A stretch of DNA of 64,000 nucleotides from Agrococcus jejuensis (GCF_007679035.1 NZ_VEFR01000005.1:179610-243609); one strand, 5' to 3'. Positions 45,396-54,576 are shown, counted from the first letter of the stretch. Numbers and translations: made by a program. Notes: a model not told the origin generated them from the letters alone.

Positions 45396-46414
45396 GCCGA
45401 TCTCCGCTGCCGCAGCAGGATGAGCGCGAACGCCGGTGCGCCCACGAGCGCCGTCACGATGCCGACGGGCAGCTCGCGCGGCTCGAACGCCGTGCGCGCG
45501 AGGGTGTCGGCGACGAGCAGCACGATGCCGCCCGCGAGCGCCGCGAGCGGCAGCAGCGCCCGATGCCCGGGCCCGGTCAGCAGCCGCACGGCGTGCGGCA
45601 CGATGAGCCCGACGAAGCCGATCGATCCCGACACCGACACGAGGATGCCGGTGAGCAGCGCCGTCGCGCCCAGCAGCAGCAGACGCGTGCGGCCGGGGTG
45701 GATGCCGAGCGACGCCGCGTGGCGGTCGCCGAACGCGAACGCGTCGAGCCGGCGCGCGACGAGCACGATCGGCACGACGATGACGACGAGCCCCGCCCAC
45801 GTGAGCCAGACCGCGGGCCAGCGGGCGGCGGCGAGGGTGCCCATGAGCCAGCCGAGGATCTCGCGGTACGAGTCGCCCGTCACGGTCCAGAAGATGATGA
45901 GGCTCGTGACGGCGCCGAGCATCGACGACACCGCGAGGCCCGCGAGCACCGTGCGCGTCGGCGTCACCTGCCCGATGGCGGTCGCGAGCCCGACCGTCAT
46001 CGCCAGGGCCAGGGCCGCGCCCGCGAAGGCCGCGATGGGCAACGGCACGGCGATGCCGAGCAGCAGCGCGCATACGGCGCCGAGGGATGCGCCCGACGAC
46101 AGGCCGAGCAGGTACGGATCGGCGAGCGGGTTGCGCGTGACCGACTGCATCACGGCGCCGCACACCGCGAGGCCCGCGCCGCACGCGATGGCGACGAGCA
46201 CGCGCGGCACCCGACGCTGCCACACGATGCCGTCCTCGATGGGCGTCAGCACGGGCTGGCCGATGCCGAGATGCGCGCCGATCGTCGCCCACACGTCGCC
46301 GAACGACAGGTCGGCGGCGCCGAGCACGACCGCGAAGGTCGCGAGCACGGGCGTCGCGACGCTCAGCACGATCGCGCCGATCGCGACGCGTCGGCGCCTC
46401 GCCGTCATCCGCAC
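45392..46414 (-). CDS. FecCD-family ABC permease (proposed F420-0 importer)
   Basis: The 340-residue permease has about ten membrane helices and the FecCD signatures RVPRVLVAIACGAGLAVCGAVMQSVTRNPLADPYLLGLSSGAS (quoted as RNPLADPYLLGLSSGA) and GSIGFVGLIVPHAVRLLTGPGHR. The GTG at 46414 is preferred since GGGAGG lies about 10 nt upstream; an ATG at 46408 is the alternative. It is second in the importer operon, 45 nt after the binding-protein gene. Confidence 0.88.
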   Translation of the reverse strand: MRMTARRRRVAIGAIVLSVATPVLATFAVVLGAADLSFGDVWATIGAHLGIGQPVLTPIEDGIVWQRRVPRVLVAIACGAGLAVCGAVMQSVTRNPLADPYLLGLSSGASLGAVCALLLGIAVPLPIAAFAGAALALAMTVGLATAIGQVTPTRTVLAGLAVSSMLGAVTSLIIFWTVTGDSYREILGWLMGTLAAARWPAVWLTWAGLVVIVVPIVLVARRLDAFAFGDRHAASLGIHPGRTRLLLLGATALLTGILVSVSGSIGFVGLIVPHAVRLLTGPGHRALLPLAALAGGIVLLVADTLARTAFEPRELPVGIVTALVGAPAFALILLRQRRSA

Positions 46415-46459
46415 CCGCGGCCTCCCGTCATGGCGTCAGCGGCTCAGCCCGTCGACGCG

Positions 46460-47434
46460 TCAGAGCTCGATCTCGGAGACCTGCAGCGCCACCGACTGCG
46501 CGGCCTCGGCGGTGCGCACGCCCGCCTCCGACGCCGCGAACGGCACGATCACGTAGCGGTGCTGCTGCACGGCCGTGAGCTGCGAGAGCGTCGGGTCGGC
46601 CTCGAGGTACTCGATCTTGTGCTCGGCGGTGTTCCAGTCGCTGTCGACGATCACGAGCACGTCGGGGTCGGCGGCGAGCACCGACTCCCAGCCGTACGGT
46701 GCCCAGCCGCCCTCGAGGTCGGAGGCGATGTTCGTGAGGCCCGCGGTGTCGAGGATGAGCTCGGGCGCACCCTGGCCGGCGCCGACGTAGGGCGTCTCGG
46801 TGCCCGACGACCACCACAGCGCCGAGAGGTCGCGGTCGTCGGCCGCGATGCCGTCGAGCATCTCCTGCTGGTCGGCGACGACGCCCGAGGCGTCGACGTC
46901 GAAGACGTCGGCGAGCTGCTCGACCTCGGCGGCGATCGAGTCGAACGTGACCTCGGTGGGCGCGTCGGCGCTCATGCACGCCGTGGGCCACACGTAGGTG
47001 CCGACGCCCAGCTCGGCGAGCTCGTCGCGCGTGCCGACGGCGTCGGCGGCGAACGCCGACTCCCAGCCCGAGAAGATCAGGTCGGGCTCGAGCTCGAGCA
47101 CCGACTCGGCGCCGGGCATCCGCTCGTCGATGACGGGCAGCGGCTCGTCGACCTCGAGGCCGTCGGGCAGCGGGCCGTCCTGGAAGGCGGTACCGACGAT
47201 GCGGTCGCCGAGGCCGAGCGCGATGAGCGCCTCGGTCGTCGAGGACTTGATCGTGACGACGCGCTCGGGCGGCGTCTCGAACGTCGCGTCGAACCCGCAG
47301 TTCGACACGGTGACGCCGGCGTCGGCGGATGCCGAGGGCGCGGGCGACGACGAGGATGCGGGGGCGTCGGCCGACGAGCACCCTGCGAGGGCGAGGGCGG
47401 CGACGAGGGCGACGGCGGGGATGGAGCGGCGCAT
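46460..47434 (-). CDS. ABC substrate-binding lipoprotein (proposed F420-0 importer)
   Basis: The 324-residue protein has a lipobox LALAGC (Cys19) and a short Ser/Ala/Pro linker, then a periplasmic-binding-protein type III domain opening with SNCGFDATFETPPERVVTIKSSTTEALIALGLGDRIVGTA. That TIKSSTTE-LLALGLGDRIVGTA pattern is what I associate with TIGR03868, the putative F420-0 binding protein, not with iron-siderophore binders. It is divergent from the pyrimidine-type operon with 223 nt between, and it leads the three-gene importer operon. Confidence 0.83.
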   Translation of the reverse strand: MRRSIPAVALVAALALAGCSSADAPASSSSPAPSASADAGVTVSNCGFDATFETPPERVVTIKSSTTEALIALGLGDRIVGTAFQDGPLPDGLEVDEPLPVIDERMPGAESVLELEPDLIFSGWESAFAADAVGTRDELAELGVGTYVWPTACMSADAPTEVTFDSIAAEVEQLADVFDVDASGVVADQQEMLDGIAADDRDLSALWWSSGTETPYVGAGQGAPELILDTAGLTNIASDLEGGWAPYGWESVLAADPDVLVIVDSDWNTAEHKIEYLEADPTLSQLTAVQQHRYVIVPFAASEAGVRTAEAAQSVALQVSEIEL

Positions 47435-47575
47435 CGAGGAGACCTTCCGGGCATGCTGGCGCGAACTGGAGCTTCGGGTTCGCGCGCGGAGATGGTGCCC
47501 GGCGCATCCAGCAGCCTAGTCGCGTCGCGGCCGACGCTCGAACGCTGCGGATCCAGCGCTGCGGGGCACGAATCC

Positions 47576-47595
47576 GTCACGATCCGGATCGTGAC
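47576..47595. promoter_or_regulatory. 20-bp perfect palindrome in divergent promoter region
   Basis: GTCACGATCCGGATCGTGAC lies 62 nt before the beta-ureidopropionase start and 141 nt before the divergent importer start. With 20 matched bases and no loop it looks like a regulator site and not a terminator. The regulator is not encoded in the adjacent genes. Confidence 0.6.
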
Positions 47596-47599
47596 CCTG

Positions 47600-47620
47600 G
47601 CGAAACGCGTGCGAAACGCG
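47600..47620. promoter_or_regulatory. Tandem GCGAAACGCG direct repeat
   Basis: Two exact copies (47600-47609 and 47611-47620) are spaced 11 nt apart, one helical turn, and are flanked by GACCCT on both sides (47593 and 47622). This is typical of cooperative activator binding just upstream of a promoter. Confidence 0.45.
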
Positions 47621-47657
47621 CGACCCTCAGAGTCAACGCAAGGGAGCGGAGGATCAC

Positions 47658-48506
47658 GTGACCACGGTCAGAGCAGCCATCACCCAGACGACGTGGACGG
47701 GCGACAAGGAGTCCATGCTGGATCGCCACGAGGCGTTCCAACGCGAGGCGGCCGAGCAGGGTGCGGACGTGATCTGCTTCCAGGAGCTCTTCTACGGCCC
47801 CTACTTCGGCATCACGCAGGACCAGAAGTACTACCGGTACGCGGAGCCGGTCGACGGCCCCATCGTGCAGCGCTTCGCCGCGATCGCGAAGGAGCTCGGC
47901 ATGGTCACGATCCTGCCGATCTACGAGGAGGAGCAGACGGGCGTGTACTACAACACGACCGTCGTCGTCGATGCCGACGGATCGATCCTCGGCACGTACC
48001 GCAAGCATCACCTGCCGCACCTCGACCGGTTCTGGGAGAAGTTCTACTTCCGCCCGGGCAACCAGGGCTACCCCGTCTTCGACACCGCCGTCGGCAAGGT
48101 CGGCACGTACATCTGCTACGACCGGCACTTCCCCGAGGGGTGGCGCGAGCTGGGCCTGAACGGCGCCCACATGGTCTTCAACCCCAACGCGACGAAGCCG
48201 GGCCTCTCGAACCGGCTCTGGGAGGTCGAGGGTCCCGCCGCTGCGGTCGCGAACGGCTACTTCGTGCTGCAGCCCAACCGCGTCGGCCGCGAGGACAACG
48301 AGTACGGCGACCTCGCCGTCGACTTCTACGGCACGAGCCAGGTCATCGACCCGCGCGGCAACTTCGTGGGCGAGCGCGGCTCGGGCGAGCACGAGGAGCT
48401 GCTCGTGCGCGACCTCGACCTCGACATGGTGCAGCAGATGCGCGACGACTGGCAGTTCTACCGGGATCGTCGGCCCGACTCGTACACGCGGATCGCGCAG
48501 CCGTAG
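47658..48506 (+). CDS. Nitrilase-superfamily hydrolase, predicted beta-ureidopropionase
   Basis: The 282-residue C-N hydrolase carries the catalytic triad Glu43 (CFQELFYGPYF), Lys116 (YRKHHLPH) and Cys153 (GTYICYDRHFPE). The RKHHLPHLDRFWEKFYFRPG and YICYDRHFPEGWRELGLNGA segments resemble N-carbamoyl-beta-alanine amidohydrolases. With the next gene it would convert N-carbamoyl-beta-alanine to beta-alanine, CO2 and ammonia. The GTG at 47658 follows GGGAGCGGAGGATCAC. It is the first gene of the operon. Confidence 0.87.
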   Translation: MTTVRAAITQTTWTGDKESMLDRHEAFQREAAEQGADVICFQELFYGPYFGITQDQKYYRYAEPVDGPIVQRFAAIAKELGMVTILPIYEEEQTGVYYNTTVVVDADGSILGTYRKHHLPHLDRFWEKFYFRPGNQGYPVFDTAVGKVGTYICYDRHFPEGWRELGLNGAHMVFNPNATKPGLSNRLWEVEGPAAAVANGYFVLQPNRVGREDNEYGDLAVDFYGTSQVIDPRGNFVGERGSGEHEELLVRDLDLDMVQQMRDDWQFYRDRRPDSYTRIAQP

Positions 48507-48520
48507 GGGAGAGGGACACG

Positions 48521-49957
48521 ATGGCAACGACGCTCATCACCGGCGGCACCGTCGTCTCGTCGACGGGCCGTGCGCCCGCCGACGTGCTCGTCGACGGCGA
48601 GACCATCCGAGCCGTGCTCGAGCCCGGCTCGACCCTGCTCGGGCACGACCTCGCCGCATCCGTCGATCGCGTGATCGACGCGACCGGCAGGTACGTCATC
48701 CCGGGCGGCATCGACGCGCACACCCACATGCAGCTGCCGTTCGGCGGCACGTTCGCGTCGGACACGTTCGAGACCGGCACGCGTGCGGCAGCCTGGGGCG
48801 GCACGACCACGATCGTCGACTTCGCCGTGCAGAAGACCGGGGAGCGCCTGCAGGACGGCCTCGCGGCATGGCACGAGCTCGCCGCGGGCGAGTGCGCCGT
48901 CGACTACGGCTTCCACCAGATCGTCGGCGGCGTCGACGACGACTCGCTGCAGGCGATGCGCGGGCTCGTCGACGAGGGCATCTCGAGCTTCAAGCTCTTC
49001 ATGGCCTACCCGGGCGTCTTCTACTCCGACGACGCGCAGATCCTCAAGGCCATGCAGGTGTCGGCCGAGACCGGGCTCATGACGATGATGCACGCCGAGA
49101 ACGGCCCCGCGATCGACGTCATCGCCGAGCAGCTCGTGCGTCAGGGCAACACGGCGCCGTACTTCCACGGCATCGCCCGCGCATGGCAGATGGAGGAGGA
49201 GGCGACGCACCGGGCGATCATGCTCGCGAACTACACGCAGGCGCCCCTCTACGTCGTGCACGTGAGCGCGAAGCAGGCGGTGCAGCAGCTCGCATGGGCG
49301 CGCGACCAGGGGCAGCAGGTGTTCGGCGAGACGTGCCCGCAGTACCTCTACCTGTCGCTCGAGGAGCAGCTCGGCGCGCGCGGCAGCGAGTGGGGCGACT
49401 TCGAGGGAGCGAAGTGGGTGTGCTCGACGCCGCTGCGCAGCCGCGAGGAGGGCCATCAGGACCACATGTGGCAAGCGCTGCGCACGAACGACATCCAGAT
49501 GGTGTCGACCGACCACTGCCCGTTCTGCATGAAGGACCAGAAGGAGCTGGGCCTGAGCGACTTCCGCGCCATCCCGAACGGCATCGGCTCGATCGAGCAC
49601 CGCATGGACCTCATGTACCAGGGCGTCGTCACGGGCCGCATCACCCTCGAGCGGTGGGTCGAGCTGACGTCGACGACGCCGGCGCGCATGTTCGGCATGC
49701 ACGGCAGGAAGGGCGTCATCCAGCCGGGCGCCGACGCCGACATCGTGCTCTACGACCCGAACGGCCACACGTCGATCGGCGTCGAGCGGACGCACCACAT
49801 GAACATGGACCACTCCGCATGGGAGGGGTTCGAGATCGACGGCCACGTCGACACGGTCATGGCGCGCGGCAAGGTCATCGTCGACGACGGGCAGTACCTC
49901 GGATCCAAGGGCGACGGGCGCTTCGTCAAGCGCGGCCTGTCGCAGTACCTGGCGTAG
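48521..49957 (+). CDS. hydA: Dihydropyrimidinase (D-hydantoinase)
   Basis: The 478-residue binuclear-metal amidohydrolase has all ligands: His67 and His69 (GIDAHTHMQ), carbamylated Lys158 (SSFKLFMAY), His191 (MMHAENG), His247 (VVHVSA) and Asp331 (VSTDHCPF). It opens dihydrouracil or dihydrothymine to the N-carbamoyl amino acid, the substrate of the upstream hydrolase. GGGGAGAGGGACACG precedes the ATG at 48521, 14 nt after the upstream stop. No dihydropyrimidine dehydrogenase is encoded nearby. Confidence 0.95.
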   Translation: MATTLITGGTVVSSTGRAPADVLVDGETIRAVLEPGSTLLGHDLAASVDRVIDATGRYVIPGGIDAHTHMQLPFGGTFASDTFETGTRAAAWGGTTTIVDFAVQKTGERLQDGLAAWHELAAGECAVDYGFHQIVGGVDDDSLQAMRGLVDEGISSFKLFMAYPGVFYSDDAQILKAMQVSAETGLMTMMHAENGPAIDVIAEQLVRQGNTAPYFHGIARAWQMEEEATHRAIMLANYTQAPLYVVHVSAKQAVQQLAWARDQGQQVFGETCPQYLYLSLEEQLGARGSEWGDFEGAKWVCSTPLRSREEGHQDHMWQALRTNDIQMVSTDHCPFCMKDQKELGLSDFRAIPNGIGSIEHRMDLMYQGVVTGRITLERWVELTSTTPARMFGMHGRKGVIQPGADADIVLYDPNGHTSIGVERTHHMNMDHSAWEGFEIDGHVDTVMARGKVIVDDGQYLGSKGDGRFVKRGLSQYLA

Positions 49958-49970
49958 GGGAGGCAGAGCC

Positions 49971-50987
49971 ATGGACTTCGGAGCCGTCTTCCAGACCAAC
50001 CCGCCCTCGGCGCGCGTCGTGCAGCTGTCGCAGCTCGCCGAGGCGCACGGGTTCAGCCACGTGTGGACGTTCGACAGCCACCTGCTGTGGCAGGAGCCGT
50101 ACGTCATCCACTCCGCGATCCTCGGCGCGACCCGCAAGGTCACCGTCGGGCCGTTCGTCACGAATCCCGCGACGCGCGACTGGACCGTGACGGCCAGCGT
50201 GTTCGCGACCCTCAACGAGATGTACGGCAACCGCACCGTGTGCGGCATCGGCCGCGGCGACTCGGCGGTGCGCGTCACGAACGGCGCGCCGACGACGCTT
50301 GCGACGCTGCGCGATGCCGTGCACGTCATCCGCGAGCTCGGCTCGTCGCGCGCGGTCGAGTACAACGGGTCGCGGCTGCAGTTCCCGTGGTCGAAGGGCT
50401 CCGAGCTCGAGGTGTGGGTCGCGGCGTACGGGCCCAAGGCGCTGCAGCTCACGGGCGAGGTGGCCGACGGGTTCATCCTGCAGCTCGCCGACGTCGACAT
50501 CGCGCGGTGGATGATCCAGGCCGTGCGGGATGCCGCCGCGAACGTCGGACGGAACCCCGACGACATCACCATCTGCGTCGCCGCGCCGGCGTTCGTGGGC
50601 GACGACGTGGCGAACCAGCGCGACCAGTCGCGGTGGTTCGGCGGCATGGTCGGCAACCACGTGGCCGACATCGTCGCCCGCTACGGCGACTCGGGCGCGG
50701 TGCCGCAGGCGCTCACCGACTACATCGCGGGTCGCACGGGCTACGACTACAACAGCCACGGCCGCAGCGAGAACGACCACGTCGACTTCGTGCCCGACGA
50801 GATCGTCGACCGCTTCTGCATCCTCGGCTCCGTCGACGACCACATCGCGAAGCTCAAGGCGCTCGCGGACGTCGGGGTCGACCAGTTCGCGGCCTACGTC
50901 ATGCACGACGACAAGGAGGAGACGCTGCGCCTCTACGGCGAGCGGATCATCCCTGCCCTCACCGAGCACGTGACGGCGAAGTCGTGA
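49971..50987 (+). CDS. LLM-class F420-dependent oxidoreductase (TIGR03842-like)
   Basis: The 338-residue luciferase-like monooxygenase-fold protein begins DFGAVFQTNPPSARVVQLSQLAE and contains HVWTFDSHLLWQEPYV, GPFVTNPATRDWTV and CGIGRGDSAVRV. I place it in the TIGR03842 F420-dependent group that often neighbours hydantoinase genes. It lies between hydA and the ABC permeases in one operon, exactly where a dihydropyrimidine dehydrogenase would be expected. A reducing role with F420H2, or an oxygenase role with FMN as in RutA, are both possible; the substrate is unproved. Confidence 0.85.
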   Translation: MDFGAVFQTNPPSARVVQLSQLAEAHGFSHVWTFDSHLLWQEPYVIHSAILGATRKVTVGPFVTNPATRDWTVTASVFATLNEMYGNRTVCGIGRGDSAVRVTNGAPTTLATLRDAVHVIRELGSSRAVEYNGSRLQFPWSKGSELEVWVAAYGPKALQLTGEVADGFILQLADVDIARWMIQAVRDAAANVGRNPDDITICVAAPAFVGDDVANQRDQSRWFGGMVGNHVADIVARYGDSGAVPQALTDYIAGRTGYDYNSHGRSENDHVDFVPDEIVDRFCILGSVDDHIAKLKALADVGVDQFAAYVMHDDKEETLRLYGERIIPALTEHVTAKS

Positions 50988-51847
50988 CGCGCGTGCGCCC
51001 GTTCGCCCGCTCGGCGCTGCTGGGGCTCGTGGGCGTCGTGGCGCTCGCGGTGCTGTGGGAGGCGTACAAGGCGCTCGGGCCGGCGGAGGGCTGGCGCGTC
51101 GGCGACGTGTCGGTGCTGCCGCGCACGACCGACCTCGCGATGCCCCACGTCTGGGACATGCTCGGGCGAGCGTTCGCGCCCGTGCGGAACGGCTCCGACG
51201 AGCTCGTCGTGCAGGCGGTGCTCGCCGCGTGCCTCACGACGGCGGCGACGGCGCTCGTCGGCCTGCTCGTCGGTGCCCTGGTGGGGTTCGGCCTCGCGCT
51301 CGTCATGCAGGCGCTGCCGATCGCGCAGGCGGCGATGCTGCCGTGGCTCATCCTCAGCCAGACCGTGCCGCTCATCGCGCTCGCGCCCATCGTCGTGTCG
51401 TGGGGCGGCCGCATCGACGGGTGGGAGCGGTGGATGAGCGTCGCCGTGATCGCGTCGTACCTCGCGTTCTTCCCCGTGGCCGTGGGGGCGCTGCGCGGCC
51501 TGCAGTCGCCGACGGCGGCGCAGGTCGACCTGCTGCGCTCGCAGGGCGCGTCGTGGTGGTCGACCATCCGCTACCTGCGGCTGCCCGCCGCGGTGCCGTA
51601 CGTGCTGAACGCGCTGCGGCTCGGCGCGGCCGCCGCGATCGTCGGCGCCGTCGTCGCGGAGGTGTCGACCGGCTCGCGCGGCGGCATCGGCCGTCTCATC
51701 GTCGAGTACGCCCAGGCGGGCTCGTCGGATCCGGCGCGCGGCTGGTCGCCGATCTTCGGGGCGGTGCTCATGGGCCTCGCGGTCGCGGGTCTCGTCGCCC
51801 TCGCGGGGCTCGCGCTCGCCCGCTACCGACGGCTGGAGGCAGCATGA
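50984..51847 (+). CDS. ABC transporter permease (NMT1/SsuC-type) 1
   Basis: The 287-residue permease has six membrane helices and the BPD inner-membrane signature region (LLRSQGASWWSTIRYLRLPAAVPYVLNALRLG; quoted as QGASWWSTIRYLRLPAA). The GTG start overlaps the LLM gene stop (GTGA), and its stop overlaps the ATPase start. Together with the second permease it forms the channel for the NMT1-type binding protein, likely for a pyrimidine, hydantoin or precursor. Confidence 0.88.
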   Translation: MTRVRPFARSALLGLVGVVALAVLWEAYKALGPAEGWRVGDVSVLPRTTDLAMPHVWDMLGRAFAPVRNGSDELVVQAVLAACLTTAATALVGLLVGALVGFGLALVMQALPIAQAAMLPWLILSQTVPLIALAPIVVSWGGRIDGWERWMSVAVIASYLAFFPVAVGALRGLQSPTAAQVDLLRSQGASWWSTIRYLRLPAAVPYVLNALRLGAAAAIVGAVVAEVSTGSRGGIGRLIVEYAQAGSSDPARGWSPIFGAVLMGLAVAGLVALAGLALARYRRLEAA

Positions 51848-52650
51848 CCGCGGTGGAGGTGCGCGGCGCCACGAAGGTGTTCGCGACGCGGGAGGGCGAG
51901 GTGCGCGCGCTCGACGCGGTCGACCTCACGGTGGCCGACGGCGAGTTCGTGTCGCTCATCGGGCCCTCGGGCTGCGGCAAGTCGACGCTGCTGCGCCTCA
52001 TCGCCGACCTCGATGCGCCGACGGCCGGCGAGGTGTCGGTCTTCGGGCGCACCGCACGCGCAGCGCGCCTCGACCACGCCTACGGCATCGCCTTCCAGCA
52101 GTCCGGGTTGCTGCCGTGGCGCACGGTGCGCCAGAACGTCGAGCTGCCGCTGCAGCTGCACGGCGTCGCTGCCGCGGCCCGCCGTGCGCGCTCGGCCGAG
52201 CTGCTCGACCTCGTCGGGCTGGCCGACTTCGCCGATCGGCATCCCGACCAGCTCTCCGGAGGCATGCAGCAGCGCGTCGCCATCGCGCGATCGCTCGCCG
52301 AGCATCCGCGACTGCTGCTCATGGACGAGCCGTTCGGCGCCCTCGACGAGATGACGCGCGAGCGCCTGCAGGGCGAGCTGCGCCGCATCGTCGGCGAGAC
52401 CGGCGCCGCCGTCGTGTTCGTGACCCACTCGATCCCCGAGGCCGTCTACCTCTCCGACCGCGTCGTCGTGATGTCGCCGCGGCCGGGCCGCATCACCGAC
52501 GTCGTCGACGTGCAGCGGCAGGGGATGGATGGCGCCGACGACATCCGCGAGGCCGACGCGTTCTTCGCCTCCGTCACGGCCGTGCGCGAGGCGCTCCACG
52601 GCGACTCGGCTCCGGATGGATCGTCCGCCCGCGGGGTGGAGACGCGATGA
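51844..52650 (+). CDS. ABC transporter ATP-binding protein (SsuB/ThiZ type)
   Basis: The 268-residue ATPase has Walker A GPSGCGKSTLL, Q-loop FQQSGLLPWRTVRQNVELPL, signature LSGGMQQRVAIARSLAEHP, Walker B LLLMDEPFGALDE and switch His in FVTHSIPEA. It couples ATP hydrolysis to the two flanking permeases. Overlapping starts and stops with both permeases show tight co-expression. Confidence 0.92.
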   Translation: MTAVEVRGATKVFATREGEVRALDAVDLTVADGEFVSLIGPSGCGKSTLLRLIADLDAPTAGEVSVFGRTARAARLDHAYGIAFQQSGLLPWRTVRQNVELPLQLHGVAAAARRARSAELLDLVGLADFADRHPDQLSGGMQQRVAIARSLAEHPRLLLMDEPFGALDEMTRERLQGELRRIVGETGAAVVFVTHSIPEAVYLSDRVVVMSPRPGRITDVVDVQRQGMDGADDIREADAFFASVTAVREALHGDSAPDGSSARGVETR

Positions 52651-53402
52651 GCACGGCGGCACGGGTGCTGGCGCCGATCGCGTTGGGAGTCGTGCTGCTC
52701 GTCGTGTGGGAGGCGGCCGTCGCGCTGCTCGACATCCCGCCGTACCTGCTGCCGGCGCCGTCGGCGATCGGCACGCAGGTGGCGATCATCCTGCCCGGCC
52801 TCGTCGCCGCCGCGCTCGCGACCGGCACGAACGCGCTCGTGGGCCTCGTCGGCGGCGCGGTGCTCGCGATCGCCATGGCGGCGCTCGCGTCGCGCATCCG
52901 CTGGCTGCAGTCGATCGTCGAGCCGCTCGTCGCCGCGATCGCCGTCGTGCCGATCGTGGCGCTCGCGCCCGTGCTCGGCACGATGTTCGGTGCCGCGAGC
53001 GAGACGCCGCGCCAGGTCGTCGTCGGCATCGCCGCGTTCGTGCCCGTGTTCGTCAACACGCTGCGCGGCCTGCGCAGCGCCGACCCCGTGCACCGCGACC
53101 TGCTGCGCGCCAACGGCGCATCGGGCTGGCAGGTCACGTGGCATCTCACGCTGCCCGGCGCCCTGCCCTACGTGTTCACGGGCCTGAACGTCGCATCCTC
53201 GCTCGCCGTCATCTCGGCCGTCGTCGCCGAGTACTTCGGCGGCCTGCAGAACGGCCTCGGCTCGCGCATCGCTTCCGCCGCCGCCCAATCCGGGTACGCC
53301 CGCGCGTGGAGCTACGTGCTCGCCGCCGTCGTGCTCGGCCTGATCTTCTACGTCGCCACCCTGCTGCTCGAGCGCTCCCGGGCTCGAGCATCCAGCACCT
53401 GA
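52647..53402 (+). CDS. ABC transporter permease (NMT1/SsuC-type) 2
   Basis: The 251-residue permease has six membrane helices. The signature loop reads LLRANGASGWQVTWHLTLPGALPYVFTGLN (quoted as NGASGWQVTWHLTLPGA), and VVAEYFGGLQNGLGSRI follows, typical of ThiX/SsuC proteins. It is coupled to the ATPase gene by an ATGA overlap and followed after 14 nt by the binding-protein gene. Confidence 0.9.
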   Translation: MSTAARVLAPIALGVVLLVVWEAAVALLDIPPYLLPAPSAIGTQVAIILPGLVAAALATGTNALVGLVGGAVLAIAMAALASRIRWLQSIVEPLVAAIAVVPIVALAPVLGTMFGAASETPRQVVVGIAAFVPVFVNTLRGLRSADPVHRDLLRANGASGWQVTWHLTLPGALPYVFTGLNVASSLAVISAVVAEYFGGLQNGLGSRIASAAAQSGYARAWSYVLAAVVLGLIFYVATLLLERSRARASST

Positions 53403-53416
53403 GAGAGGGGAACATC

Positions 53417-54562
53417 ATGCACCGCACATCCAGGAGGACGCTCGGCGTCCTGGCCGCCGCCACCGCGGCGGCGCTCGCGCTCGGCGCCTGCTCGGCAGGA
53501 GGCGGCGACGCCCCCGAGGAGGGCGCCGACGGCCTCACCCCCGTGACCCTGCAGCTGCAGTGGTTCGCGCAGGGCCAGTTCGCCGGCTACTACGCCGCCG
53601 TCGAGCAGGGCTTCTACGAGGACCACGGCCTCGACGTGACGATCGTCGAGGGCGGCGCCGACATCGTGCCCCAGACGGTGCTCGCCGACGGCCAGGCCGA
53701 CTTCGCCATCGCCTGGGTGCCGAAGGCGCTCGCGTCGATCGAGGCAGGCGCCGGCATCACGAACGTGGGCCAGATCTTCCAGCGCTCCGGCACGCTGCAG
53801 GTGTCGTTCGCCGACGCCGGCATCGAGGGCCCCGAGGACCTCGCGGGCGAGAACGTCGGCTCGTGGGGCTTCGGCAACGAGTTCGAGCTGTTCGCCGGCA
53901 TCGGCGAGGCGGGCCTCGACCCCATGAGCGACGTCACCCTCGTGCAGCAGGCCTTCGACATGTCGGGCCTCCTCTCGGGCGACATCGACGCGGCGCAGGC
54001 CATGTCGTACAACGAGTACGCGCAGCTGCTCGAGACGGTGGACCCCGAGACGGGCGAGCTGTACACGGCCGACGACTTCTCGGTCATCGACTGGAACGAG
54101 GTCGGCGTCGCCATGCTGCAGGACGCGATCTGGGCCAACACGGAGGCGCTCGGCGACGAGGCCTTCCAGGAGACCACCGTCGCCTTCCTCGAGGCATCGA
54201 TCGAGGGCTGGGTCTTCGCGCGCGACAACCCGGAGGAGGCGGCGCAGCTCGTCGTCGACGCCGGCAGCCAGCTCGGCTCGAGCCACCAGCTGTGGATGGT
54301 CAACGAGGTCAACGCGCTCATCTGGCCGTCGCCCGACGGCATCGGCATGATCGACCAGGATGCGTGGGACCAGACGGTCGACATCTCGCTGTCGACGCCC
54401 AACCAGGACGGATCGACCGTCATCACGACCGATCCGCCGGACACCGCCTACGACATGACGTACGTCGAGCAGGCGCTCGCGAACCTCGAGGAGGACGGCG
54501 TCGACGTGACCGGCGCCGACTACGCCCCCATCGAGGTCACGCTCACGGAGGGCGGCCAGTAG
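53417..54562 (+). CDS. NMT1/THI5-like ABC substrate-binding lipoprotein
   Basis: The 381-residue lipoprotein has a signal peptide with lipobox ALGAC (Cys25) and an NMT1-type binding domain: VTLQLQWFAQGQFAGYYAAVEQGFYEDHGLDV and GQADFAIAWVPKALA. Such proteins bind pyrimidine or thiazole-like compounds and other small planar solutes. It ends the transporter part of the operon. The ATG at 53417 follows GAGAGGGGAACATC. Two hairpins lie downstream before the aminotransferase. Confidence 0.88.
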   Translation: MHRTSRRTLGVLAAATAAALALGACSAGGGDAPEEGADGLTPVTLQLQWFAQGQFAGYYAAVEQGFYEDHGLDVTIVEGGADIVPQTVLADGQADFAIAWVPKALASIEAGAGITNVGQIFQRSGTLQVSFADAGIEGPEDLAGENVGSWGFGNEFELFAGIGEAGLDPMSDVTLVQQAFDMSGLLSGDIDAAQAMSYNEYAQLLETVDPETGELYTADDFSVIDWNEVGVAMLQDAIWANTEALGDEAFQETTVAFLEASIEGWVFARDNPEEAAQLVVDAGSQLGSSHQLWMVNEVNALIWPSPDGIGMIDQDAWDQTVDISLSTPNQDGSTVITTDPPDTAYDMTYVEQALANLEEDGVDVTGADYAPIEVTLTEGGQ

Positions 54563-54576
54563 GCCGCAGCGCACCC

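Noticed and set aside
44619..47434. Heme/siderophore or cobalamin ABC importer
   Set aside because: The fold is the same, but the binding-protein signature and nearby cofE favour the proposed F420-0 importer. It remains the main alternative.
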